NCBI GenBank assembly: GCA_003663175.1
Contig: QMZM01000019.1
Location: 1-15,403 of the forward strand
DNA length: 15,403 bases
Direction of reading: 5' to 3'
From: Candidatus Altarchaeales archaeon
Lineage (GTDB): Archaea; Altiarchaeota; Altiarchaeia; IMC4; QMZM01
Each line of letters begins with the position of its first letter. The stretch's first letter is position 1. The notes below the pieces were generated by a model that had not been told where the DNA came from, did no database searches, and saw only the letters and a list, made by a program, of their open reading frames with translations. Both the position numbers and the translations under genes were made by a program. This document shows, in pieces, positions 1 to 6,373 of the stretch.

Positions 1-726
1 AAATTTTCCTCTCCGATATATGAACTAATGCTCGACATGGTTGGCAGGATAATTGGTCAGAACCCAAGACTTTATGCGGAGATTCAGATGGAAAACCCAA
101 GGGTTAATGAGGTGCATGAGAAATTTCTTGAGACCGCAAAAAAACTGAGTGAAATTATAAGGGAGAAGGATGAAAAGAAATTTATTGAGATTATGAAGGA
201 TGCTGCAAGGCATTTTGATGATGTTGAGAGAGCAATGGGGAGGTCGGATAAGGCGATATTCTCACTCATACACGAATTAGAAACTCTGAGGAATTCCATT
301 GGAAGGGAATTATGTATAAGGCATATCTACTCTGGAAATGTTCATGTGGGAATCCTCAAGGATGTGACTGCGGAGAGTATAATTTTAGAGGATAATAAAC
401 ATAGATATGAATTAAAATTATCAAATATTCAAATTGTTGATGGAAGAGAGAGGATGAGATTGAGAATAGAAAAATTTGGAACCGTATCCAGGGATTTTTC
501 CGTAATATTTGACAGTAATGTGGATGAGAAATTTATATCAGAATTACTCATGGATTACGATGAGAATATAACCGAGGTTAGAATAAAGGACATCTACTCT
601 GGTCCGCAGATTGAAAAGGGTAAGAAGAGCATATGTTTCGGAATTAAGATAATAAATTCTAAACCAAAGAAGACAGAAATGAAGATTATTGAATTTCTTG
701 AGAGGCTCGGGGGTAGATTGAGATAA
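1..726 (+). CDS. tyrA: Prephenate dehydrogenase (TyrA), 3' part, with C-terminal Sm-like and FDX-ACB-like extension
   Basis: The reading frame is open from base 1, so the gene starts outside the window; the ATG at 28 is internal. The visible start (SPIYELMLDMVGRIIGQNP, then LYAEIQMENP) is the C-terminal helical dimerisation part of prephenate dehydrogenase, which oxidatively decarboxylates prephenate to 4-hydroxyphenylpyruvate in tyrosine synthesis. The NAD(P)-binding Rossmann half is not in view. After that helical part (to about base 300) come two further segments. Bases about 310-465 look like a small beta barrel (GILKDVTAESIILED, Sm/SH3-like). Bases about 478-723 match the ferredoxin-fold anticodon-binding (FDX-ACB) pattern of PheT: an RD pair, then IKDIYSGPQIEKGKKS, ending in GGRLR. 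C-terminal extensions are known in archaeal TyrA (about 430-440 aa); the FDX-ACB reading is my inference. It converges on znuB with a 15-nt gap. Confidence 0.88.
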   Translation, partial: KFSSPIYELMLDMVGRIIGQNPRLYAEIQMENPRVNEVHEKFLETAKKLSEIIREKDEKKFIEIMKDAARHFDDVERAMGRSDKAIFSLIHELETLRNSIGRELCIRHIYSGNVHVGILKDVTAESIILEDNKHRYELKLSNIQIVDGRERMRLRIEKFGTVSRDFSVIFDSNVDEKFISELLMDYDENITEVRIKDIYSGPQIEKGKKSICFGIKIINSKPKKTEMKIIEFLERLGGRLR

Positions 727-741
727 CCTCGATATAAATCA

Positions 742-1548
742 CTAAGTAGAAATTGAATATTCAAAGAGTGAAGACAGAAGAAAACCAATCCCCAGGATTA
801 AAACGATGGTTGCACCAGAAGGCAAATCAAATATATAAGATAGATATAAACCAGTTATAGTTAGAACAATTGCAATAAATATTGAGAGGAGCATCAAATT
901 TTTGATGTTGTGGGTAAATCTCCTGCTTATTGCTGCCGGGATCGTTAGTAATGCTATAACGAGGATAACACCAACTGCTCTTATCAAAACTACAACACTC
1001 AAAGCGACTAAACATAAAAGCAAGAGATACATGGTCTTTGTCGGAACACCAACAACCTCTGAGAATTCTTCATCAAATGAGATTGCCAAAAATTCTTTGT
1101 GGAATAAGATAACCGTGAGGATTATTATTACATTCAAGATCAGCATTATAATTAAATCAAAAGAGGTAACTGCGAGGATCGAACCAAAGAGGTAACTGAA
1201 TAAATCTGGCGCATAACCCGGGCTCAGAGCAATAAAGATAACTCCCAATGCCATACCAACTGCCCATACTATGCCTATGGCCGTGTCTTCACCAAACTCA
1301 CTTTTTTTACCAATAGTTCCGATACCAAGTGCAGCCAATATGCTGAATGGAATAGTAGCAATGATTGGGTTTATTCCAAGCAAATAACCCAAACCGATTC
1401 CACCAAATGCGGCATGAGAAATTCCTCCACCAATAAAAACTATCCTCTTTATTACAACATATGTGCCGATAATCCCACATGTTACACTTACCAAAATTGC
1501 TGCGATTAAGGCATTTCTAATAAATTCATATTGGAGGATATCCATCAT
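742..1548 (-). CDS. znuB: ABC-3 family metal transporter permease (ZnuB/TroC-like)
   Basis: A 268-residue, very hydrophobic protein with about eight predicted membrane spans, the usual size for the ABC-3 family that imports Zn, Mn or Fe with a cluster-9 binding protein. Family-like segments include YVVIKRIVFIGGGISHAAFG near residues 30-50 and a FGEDTAIGIVWAVGMALGV stretch near 85-105. It would form the homodimeric membrane channel driven by the ATPase encoded just upstream. The start ATG overlaps the znuC stop by 4 bases (ATGA), so translational coupling is expected; a second ATG follows immediately and could equally be used. No strong Shine-Dalgarno sequence is visible. It is the last gene of the operon. 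The sequence alone does not settle which metal is carried. Confidence 0.9.
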   Translation of the reverse strand: MMDILQYEFIRNALIAAILVSVTCGIIGTYVVIKRIVFIGGGISHAAFGGIGLGYLLGINPIIATIPFSILAALGIGTIGKKSEFGEDTAIGIVWAVGMALGVIFIALSPGYAPDLFSYLFGSILAVTSFDLIIMLILNVIIILTVILFHKEFLAISFDEEFSEVVGVPTKTMYLLLLCLVALSVVVLIRAVGVILVIALLTIPAAISRRFTHNIKNLMLLSIFIAIVLTITGLYLSYIFDLPSGATIVLILGIGFLLSSLFEYSIST

Positions 1549-2297
1549 TTTTTCTCATGCCTCTCCAAGACTCTGTGTGGAACTCCATGTGCTATTAGTT
1601 CTATTGGACATTTATATACTTCTTCAAGCTTTTTCAATCCAGCTTCTCTTGGACCATGATAAAATAACCTGCGATTCAAACAAGCAATTTTTTCTACATA
1701 TGTAGAAATAACACCGATGTCATGAGTTACCAAGACTATTGCCATTCTTTTCTTAAGATTTAAGAGTAATTCATAGAATGATTTTTGCATTTCGGGATCG
1801 ATACTTGCGGTTGGTTCATCTAGCAGAAGCAGTTTTGGTTCCCTTGCGATTGCCCTAGCCACAAGAACCCTCTGCACTTGTCCACCTGACAACTTACCTA
1901 TCTGCCAATCCTTAAATTCGAGCATTCCAACGGTATCGAGGGCATTGAGAGCAGTTTCTACATCTTCCCTGGAATAACTTCTGATCAATCCCCTGTACCT
2001 ACCCATGAGAACTACCTCAAGCACACTTATCGGAAAATTTGGATCGAAGTGAGTATACTGAGGAAGATAGCCAATTAATTTCCTCCCTTCCTCTGGATTT
2101 TTTCCAAATACTTCAACTTCCCCCCTATCTGGCCTAATCAACCCGAGAATAACTTTAAGCAATGTTGTCTTTCCACCACCATTTGGACCTATTAAAGCGA
2201 GAAAATCATTTTGCCTTATTGAGAGATTTATATCTTCAAGAACTGGAATGTTATTGAAGTAAACCCATAAATTTTTTATGCTGACTATCTTTTTCAT
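1545..2297 (-). CDS. znuC: Metal ABC transporter ATP-binding protein (ZnuC-like)
   Basis: A 250-residue ABC ATPase with all catalytic motifs: Walker A GPNGGGKT (37-44), Q-loop Gln near 80 (YLPQYTHFDPNFP), signature LSGGQ (136-140), Walker B LLLLDEP (156-162), D-loop ASID and switch His192 (VTHD). The YTHFDPNFPISVLEVVLMGR stretch is typical of the zinc/manganese (cluster 9) group. It ends in a short extension (residues about 225-250) that contains three His (AHGVPHRVLERH), as in some relatives, possibly involved in metal or regulatory contacts (inference). It powers import on the cytoplasmic side. The ATG lies 2 nt after the znuA stop, with AGAGG about 7 nt upstream as a ribosome site, and the gene overlaps znuB by 4 nt. 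The transporter assignment is firm; the metal is not. Confidence 0.94.
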   Translation of the reverse strand: MKKIVSIKNLWVYFNNIPVLEDINLSIRQNDFLALIGPNGGGKTTLLKVILGLIRPDRGEVEVFGKNPEEGRKLIGYLPQYTHFDPNFPISVLEVVLMGRYRGLIRSYSREDVETALNALDTVGMLEFKDWQIGKLSGGQVQRVLVARAIAREPKLLLLDEPTASIDPEMQKSFYELLLNLKKRMAIVLVTHDIGVISTYVEKIACLNRRLFYHGPREAGLKKLEEVYKCPIELIAHGVPHRVLERHEKK

Positions 2298-2299
2298 CT

Positions 2300-3151
2300 T
2301 TAAGCCTCTGCAAAGGCTTTAGCGACCTTTCGCATATTTTCTAGGTAGTTCCTTTCCAATGGATCTACAAGAACAACCCTTCCATTAATTTCCTCGGCTA
2401 TAGCCTCTGCAGTTTTTGTATTAAACTGCGGTGACGCAAACACTATGGTTATATTATTCTCCTTCGCTTGTTGTATTAAATTAAGAATTCCCCGAGGGGT
2501 TGCCTCTTTACCTTCCCTTTCAATCGGTATCTGTTCTAACCCATAATCTCTAGCAAAGTATGCCCACGCTGGATGGTACACCATGATTTTTCTGTTCTTT
2601 TTTTCGGAGAGAGCTTGGGCAATTTCATTATCCAATTTGTCTAACTCTTGTAAGTATTTTTCTTTATTTCTCGCATAGTATTCTCGGTTGCCTGGATCTA
2701 TTTGGATCAAGCCCAGGTATATGTTCTCAACCATTATCCTCGCATTTCTTGGAGAGAGCCATATGTGTGGATCATTTTCTATAAATTTTATTCCCTTTGA
2801 ACAATCAACAATCAACATTTTTTTATTAAGAGAGATTATTTTGTCCATCCATGCCAATTCAAATTCAATTCCAGAACCGACCTTTGCATACATTCTCGCC
2901 TTGCTGACCTCCTTTAACTGAGATGGTCTTGGCTCATAGGTGTGAGGACTTGCCCCAGGGGGAACCATAACCGTTACCCTTACCTTATCACCACCCACCC
3001 TCTCCACAAACTCGGCTTGAGGCAATATGCTAACAACTACTCCTATCTTTTCTTCATTTTTTTCCGTCTCCGGAGTGATCAGATATATAAGATATATAAT
3101 AAAGCAGACTGCAGTAAGAATCATTCCAAACAACAATGCTTTTTTATGCAT
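2300..3151 (-). CDS. znuA: Metal ABC transporter substrate-binding protein (ZnuA/TroA-like, cluster 9)
   Basis: A 283-residue extracytoplasmic binding protein. Residues about 5-26 form one hydrophobic segment without a lipobox Cys, so it is either a secreted protein or is tethered by an uncleaved N-terminal anchor. The cluster-9 metal ligands are all placed: His70 (GASPHTYEP), His129 (DPHIWLSP), His193 (YHPAWAYFARDYGL) and Asp263 (VLVDPL). The His-rich loop that marks many ZnuA proteins, between the first two ligands, is absent; TroA/MntC-type and some archaeal proteins also lack it, so zinc is not assured. First gene of znuA-znuC-znuB. The start is fixed by an in-frame stop just upstream (3155-3157). 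It is transcribed away from nikR, which may control it. Confidence 0.9.
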   Translation of the reverse strand: MHKKALLFGMILTAVCFIIYLIYLITPETEKNEEKIGVVVSILPQAEFVERVGGDKVRVTVMVPPGASPHTYEPRPSQLKEVSKARMYAKVGSGIEFELAWMDKIISLNKKMLIVDCSKGIKFIENDPHIWLSPRNARIMVENIYLGLIQIDPGNREYYARNKEKYLQELDKLDNEIAQALSEKKNRKIMVYHPAWAYFARDYGLEQIPIEREGKEATPRGILNLIQQAKENNITIVFASPQFNTKTAEAIAEEINGRVVLVDPLERNYLENMRKVAKAFAEA

Positions 3152-3182
3152 TTTTTACATTTTATTACCCATTACCCCCCCA

Positions 3183-3196
3183 TAATAACTCTTATG
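3183..3196 (+). repeat. Single copy of TAATAACTYTTATR element over the predicted znuA start site
   Basis: TAATAACTCTTATG here matches TAATAACTTTTATA at 3238-3251 at 12 of 14 positions, in the same orientation and 55 bp apart. It lies at about -13 to +1 of the predicted znuA transcript, where a bound repressor would block transcription. It lacks a clear inverted partner nearby, so it would be a half site at best. The first 11 bases of the nikR-side copy also occur upstream of psmB (8794-8804), which weakens the case for a specific operator. Confidence 0.3.
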
Positions 3197-3202
3197 ACAA
3201 AA

Positions 3203-3214
3203 GATATATAAAAA
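3203..3214 (-). promoter_or_regulatory. Probable TATA box of the znuACB operon
   Basis: On the minus strand this reads TTTTTATATATC. Its centre is about 57 nt before the znuA ATG, so transcription would start near 3183 and leave a leader of about 32 nt. The leader carries a run of seven G followed by TAATGGG instead of a clean Shine-Dalgarno sequence. The predicted start site coincides with one copy of the TAATAACT repeat described for this intergenic region. Assignment is by spacing and composition only. Confidence 0.45.
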
Positions 3215-3236
3215 TTATTTAATTTTTAGATTTTTG

Positions 3237-3276
3237 TTAATAACTTTTATACAATATTTATAAGATTAGTTATTAA
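3237..3276. promoter_or_regulatory. Candidate NikR operator: 9-bp perfect inverted repeat around the nikR TATA box
   Basis: TTAATAACT (3237-3245) and AGTTATTAA (3268-3276) are exact reverse complements, separated by 22 bp. The spacer contains TTTATAAG (3257-3264), whose centre is about 26 nt before the nikR ATG, which is the TATA spacing for a leaderless archaeal transcript. A dimer or tetramer of the adjacent ribbon-helix-helix regulator on the two arms would cover the promoter. The arms are 31 bp apart centre to centre, wider than the roughly 22 bp of the E. coli nik operator. The regulator assignment is inference from position. Confidence 0.5.
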
Positions 3277-3286
3277 TTGATTATTG

Positions 3287-3673
3287 ATGGCGAAGATAAT
3301 CAGCATATCCCTAAATGAGGAAATACTCGGGGAGATAGATAAGATAAAGAGGGAGTTGGGGTTTTCTGGAAGGTCAGAGGTAATCAGAACCGGGGTGAGA
3401 ATGCTCATAGCAGATAGTAGAGAAAGAGAGAAATTATCCGGCAGGATGAGTTCGATACTCTTGTTAATGCATAACCAGAAGGCAGAGGACATAGTTACAG
3501 AGATAAAACATAACTTCGAGGATATAACAAAAACACAGATTCACAGCCATCTGAAGGAGGATAAATGTCTTGAGATTTTTATTCTTGATGGTAATGCGGA
3601 GAAAATAAAGCAATTTGTTAAATTATTTCAGACGAGTGGGAAAATGGACTATATTAAGTTAATCATTCCATAA
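3287..3673 (+). CDS. nikR: NikR-type nickel-responsive ribbon-helix-helix regulator
   Basis: A 128-residue regulator, close to the usual NikR length. The N-terminus (MAKIISISLNEEILGEID, SGRSEVIRTGVR) is the ribbon-helix-helix DNA-binding domain; the rest is the ACT-like metal-sensing domain. The high-affinity nickel ligands of E. coli NikR (His76, His87, His89, Cys95) have direct counterparts here at His75, His86, His88 and Cys94 (IKH, QIHSHLKEDKC), so nickel sensing should be intact. His62 may match the second-site His of E. coli. I chose ATG 3287 over the TTG just before it (3284), because ATG gives the family-like start and sits about 26 nt from a good TATA box, as in a leaderless mRNA. 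It is divergent from the znuA operon, its likely target together with itself, and only 19 nt before ilvC. Confidence 0.93.
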   Translation: MAKIISISLNEEILGEIDKIKRELGFSGRSEVIRTGVRMLIADSREREKLSGRMSSILLLMHNQKAEDIVTEIKHNFEDITKTQIHSHLKEDKCLEIFILDGNAEKIKQFVKLFQTSGKMDYIKLIIP

Positions 3674-3692
3674 TATTGATTGGGTGGTTAAT

Positions 3693-4673
3693 ATGGTAAG
3701 GATTTATTATGACAATGATGTAGATCTTGATATTCTAAGGGGAAAGAGGATTGCAATAATCGGCTACGGAAACCAGGGTTCTGCCCAGGCAAAAAATATG
3801 AGAGACTCCGGCTTAGATGTTATCATAGGCTCCAGAAGAGGCGAGGGTTGGGAGAATGCAGAAAATGATGGCTTTGATGTGATGCCAATTGAGGATGCGG
3901 CGGATGAGGCAGACATAATCCATATCCTGATCCCGGATGAGGTCCAGCCTCAAGTATATGAGGAAAAGATTGAATCTAATCTAAAAGATGGCAATGCTCT
4001 TATGTTTTCTCACGGCTTTAATATAAGATTCAAAACGATAGTTCCTCCAGATAACATAGATGTGATAATGGTTGCGCCAAAGGGTCCAGGGATATTGGTA
4101 AGGAAGACATTCTTGGATGGATTTGGAACTCCCGCATTAATAGCAGTTGAGCAGGACTATACCGGAAAGGCAAGAGAAATCGCCTTAGCACTTGCAAAGG
4201 CAATAGGCTCAACAAGGGTTGGCGTGATTGAAACAACATTTAAGGAAGAGACAGAGACGGATCTATTTGGAGAACAGGTTGATTTATGTGGAGGTGTTAC
4301 TGAGTTGATAAAGGCTGCATTTGATGTACTTGTCGAGGCGGGATATCAACCAGAGTTGGCATATTTCGAAACACTGCACGAATTGAAACTGATAACGGAT
4401 TTGATTCAGGAGGGCGGCTTAGAATATATGTGGTCGTGTGTTTCAAATACTGCGGAGTATGGTGGTAGAACAAGGGGTAAGATTGTTATAGATGAACATG
4501 TCAGGGAGAATATGAGAAGAATCTTGAGGGATATACAGAATGATAAATTTGCTACGGAATGGATTAATGAGTACAAATCTGGGCTAAGAAATCTGTGTAG
4601 AATGAGGGAAGAGGAGAAGGAATTACTTATAGAGAAGGTGGGCGCAAAACTTAGAAAGATGTTTAAGAAATAA
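3693..4673 (+). CDS. ilvC: Ketol-acid reductoisomerase (class I)
   Basis: This enzyme converts acetolactate or acetohydroxybutyrate to the dihydroxy acid in valine, leucine and isoleucine synthesis, using Mg2+ and a nicotinamide cofactor. With the start at ATG 3693 it has 326 residues, standard for class I. GGTGG at 3683-3687 is the ribosome site and rules against the upstream GTG at 3684. Visible features are Rossmann GYGNQG (24-29), catalytic His107 (SHGFN), APKGPG (118-123), metal ligands Asp190 and Glu194 (DLFGE), Glu226 and Glu230, and Ser251 (CVSNTAEYGG). The cofactor-specificity loop (residues 47-52, SRRGEG, before W53) appears one residue shorter than the usual seven and has Glu near the phosphate-binding Ser position. 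It is followed by hisF with a one-base overlap (TAATG). No other ilv gene is in view. Confidence 0.96.
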   Translation: MVRIYYDNDVDLDILRGKRIAIIGYGNQGSAQAKNMRDSGLDVIIGSRRGEGWENAENDGFDVMPIEDAADEADIIHILIPDEVQPQVYEEKIESNLKDGNALMFSHGFNIRFKTIVPPDNIDVIMVAPKGPGILVRKTFLDGFGTPALIAVEQDYTGKAREIALALAKAIGSTRVGVIETTFKEETETDLFGEQVDLCGGVTELIKAAFDVLVEAGYQPELAYFETLHELKLITDLIQEGGLEYMWSCVSNTAEYGGRTRGKIVIDEHVRENMRRILRDIQNDKFATEWINEYKSGLRNLCRMREEEKELLIEKVGAKLRKMFKK

Positions 4674-5449
4674 TGCTGACGAAGAGAATAATTCCATGTC
4701 TGGATTGTGATCTTTCGGTTCCGGATGGCAGGGTTGTGAAGGGAATAAAATTTAAGAGGATAAGATATGCTGGAAACCCCCCAGAATTGGCAAGTAAATA
4801 CTATGATGAAGGGGCTGACGAAATTGTTTTTCTTGATATAACCGCATCCCATGAAAGAAGAGAAACCATGGTAGATGTTATAGAGAGAACCGCAGAGAAT
4901 GTTTTTATACCGCTAACTGTTGGTGGGGGGATAAAAAGCATTAAAGATATGAGAAAGATTCTGAATATTGGAGCTGATAAGATTACCATAAATACTGCAG
5001 CGATAAAGAATCCCTCACTCATAAGAGAGGGCTCAAAGAGATTTGGAAGTCAATGCATTGTTGTTGCGATCGATGCAAAATTAACAAATAGAACGGAGAG
5101 CGGCTTTGAATGTTATATCTATGGCGGAAGAAAGGCGACTGGAATCGATGCATTGGAATGGGCAAAAAATGTTGAGAGATTGGGGGCTGGAGAAATTCTA
5201 TTGACATCAATGGACAGAGATGGCACAAAACTCGGCTTTGACATCGAACTAACAAAGACGATATCTGAGAATGTAAATATCCCAGTTATAGCATCGGGCG
5301 GGGTTGGAAATCCAGAGCATATCTATGAGGTGTTTGTAAAAGGTAAGGCAGATGCTGCTCTGGCAGCATCGATATTCCATTTTAATGAATATTCAATCTA
5401 TGATGTAAAAAAATATTTAAGAAAGAAGGGAATAAATGTCAGATTATAA
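4673..5449 (+). CDS. hisF: Imidazole glycerol phosphate synthase cyclase subunit HisF
   Basis: The (beta-alpha)8-barrel cyclase uses ammonia delivered by HisH to convert PRFAR to imidazole glycerol phosphate and AICAR, in histidine synthesis. It has 258 residues. The start MLTKRIIPCLD places the catalytic acid at Asp11, and the second at Asp134 (VVAIDAK), which equals Asp130 of the reference enzymes plus a four-residue insertion after strand 1 (CDLSVPDGRVVKG). Similar insertions occur in Methanosarcina-type HisF as I remember them. Phosphate-binding loops are present (TVGGGI near 82-87, ASGGVGN near 210). It overlaps the ilvC stop by one base, so it is almost surely cotranslated. hisH and other his genes are not adjacent. 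Its stop overlaps the stop of the convergent lipoprotein gene. Confidence 0.96.
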   Translation: MLTKRIIPCLDCDLSVPDGRVVKGIKFKRIRYAGNPPELASKYYDEGADEIVFLDITASHERRETMVDVIERTAENVFIPLTVGGGIKSIKDMRKILNIGADKITINTAAIKNPSLIREGSKRFGSQCIVVAIDAKLTNRTESGFECYIYGGRKATGIDALEWAKNVERLGAGEILLTSMDRDGTKLGFDIELTKTISENVNIPVIASGGVGNPEHIYEVFVKGKADAALAASIFHFNEYSIYDVKKYLRKKGINVRL

Positions 5450-6253
5450 TCTAGATTCTGTGCCGAGCATCGCTCCAATCTCACTCATGTCCCTTGCATT
5501 TCTTGCATCTTCGGGAAGTTCTATGTTCATGGGCTTATCATAATCATAGAAATTCATTGTAATAGATATGTTCATTGTTGTATTCTCATATTCGGTCTCC
5601 ATGTCTATTCCCATCCTTGAGATCAGAAATGTGTTCTTGTCTATCCATTCCCTCACCTTTAATGACTTAAGAGATTCTTTTATTCCCTCTATATCTGTTG
5701 ATGATGTTGACAGATACTGCTTAGATATTAATCTGAGGATATCATCCGTCCTTGGATTTATATCTAAGATGTAACACTCCCTATCATTTAACATTTCTGT
5801 TCCACTCAAGATAACTGGAGAATTTCTCATTATTTCGGATTCCATATGTACATATTCCAGAGACCACACATCCTCGGCGGTTTCGTTCTTGACCCAGCCA
5901 AACATTGGAATATTTATGTATTGTGTATTTCCAATAACATATTGCTCCATTTCCATCTTCATGCCAAGGAAGTCAACTGTCATTTTCGAATACATTTTTT
6001 TCTGGTTCATGTCAATTTTTCCATCCCCGCTTATTTTAAAATTCATCTCACCAGTTCCAATTCCCACCACTTCACCTTCCCTCTTTGTAGCAATATCCAT
6101 ATCGATGTCAAATGCATAGCTCTTCACATTTTGCATCGCATCAATGGACTTATCCCTAATTTCCTCTGCAGTAAGTTTCTTCTGAACTTCTTGTCCTATA
6201 CAGCCAGAATACATCAGTAAAATTCCAATGAGGAATAGAATCTTTTTGTCCAT
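5444..6253 (-). CDS. Predicted lipoprotein, LolA/DUF-like extracytoplasmic protein
   Basis: 269 residues from ATG 6253. The N-terminus MDKKILFLIGILLMYSGC is a signal peptide with a lipobox (YSGC, Cys18), so the mature protein should be tethered outside the membrane. The remainder begins LTAEEIRDKSIDAMQNVKSY and continues with alternating strands containing DMDIATKREGEV, GKIDMNQKKMYSKMTV and an REWIDKNTFLISRM segment. This layout resembles the LolA/LppX-like open beta-barrel lipoproteins found in archaea and Firmicutes; the ligand is unknown. A longer frame starts at 6271, but a TATA-like element overlaps that ATG at the right distance for a leaderless start at 6253. Stands alone, convergent on hisF with stop codons overlapping by three bases. 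Family is inferred from pattern only. Confidence 0.75.
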   Translation of the reverse strand: MDKKILFLIGILLMYSGCIGQEVQKKLTAEEIRDKSIDAMQNVKSYAFDIDMDIATKREGEVVGIGTGEMNFKISGDGKIDMNQKKMYSKMTVDFLGMKMEMEQYVIGNTQYINIPMFGWVKNETAEDVWSLEYVHMESEIMRNSPVILSGTEMLNDRECYILDINPRTDDILRLISKQYLSTSSTDIEGIKESLKSLKVREWIDKNTFLISRMGIDMETEYENTTMNISITMNFYDYDKPMNIELPEDARNARDMSEIGAMLGTESRL

Positions 6254-6272
6254 ATTAGTAATTATCCACATG

Positions 6273-6285
6273 TATTTAAATATTT
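6273..6285 (-). promoter_or_regulatory. Probable TATA box for the 6253 lipoprotein gene
   Basis: On the minus strand this reads AAATATTTAAATA. Its TTTAAATA core is centred about 24 nt upstream of ATG 6253, which fits a leaderless or near-leaderless transcript. Because it nearly abuts the alternative ATG at 6271, it argues for the shorter protein. Confidence 0.45.
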
Positions 6286-6373
6286 TTCTATTTAGAGATT
6301 TCGTCTCAAATGGAATGATAATTGTATCGAATCGAATTGAAATTTTAAGTTATACGACAAAATAATAAGGACA

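Noticed and set aside
28..726. ATG at base 28 as the start of a 232-residue protein
   Set aside because: The same frame is open back to base 1 and encodes SPIYEL, which continues the TyrA family sequence upstream, so the ATG is internal and the gene is cut by the window edge.
3284..3289. TTG 3284 as the nikR start
   Set aside because: ATG 3287 follows at once, gives the typical MAK start, and has the better distance to the TATA box.
3684..3692. GTG 3684 as the ilvC start
   Set aside because: It overlaps the GGTGG ribosome site that serves ATG 3693, which also gives canonical residue numbering (Asp190, Glu194, Ser251).
4406..4852. 148-residue minus-strand open frame across the ilvC/hisF junction
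   Set aside because: It is antisense to two firmly identified, overlapping genes and shows no domain or sensible composition.
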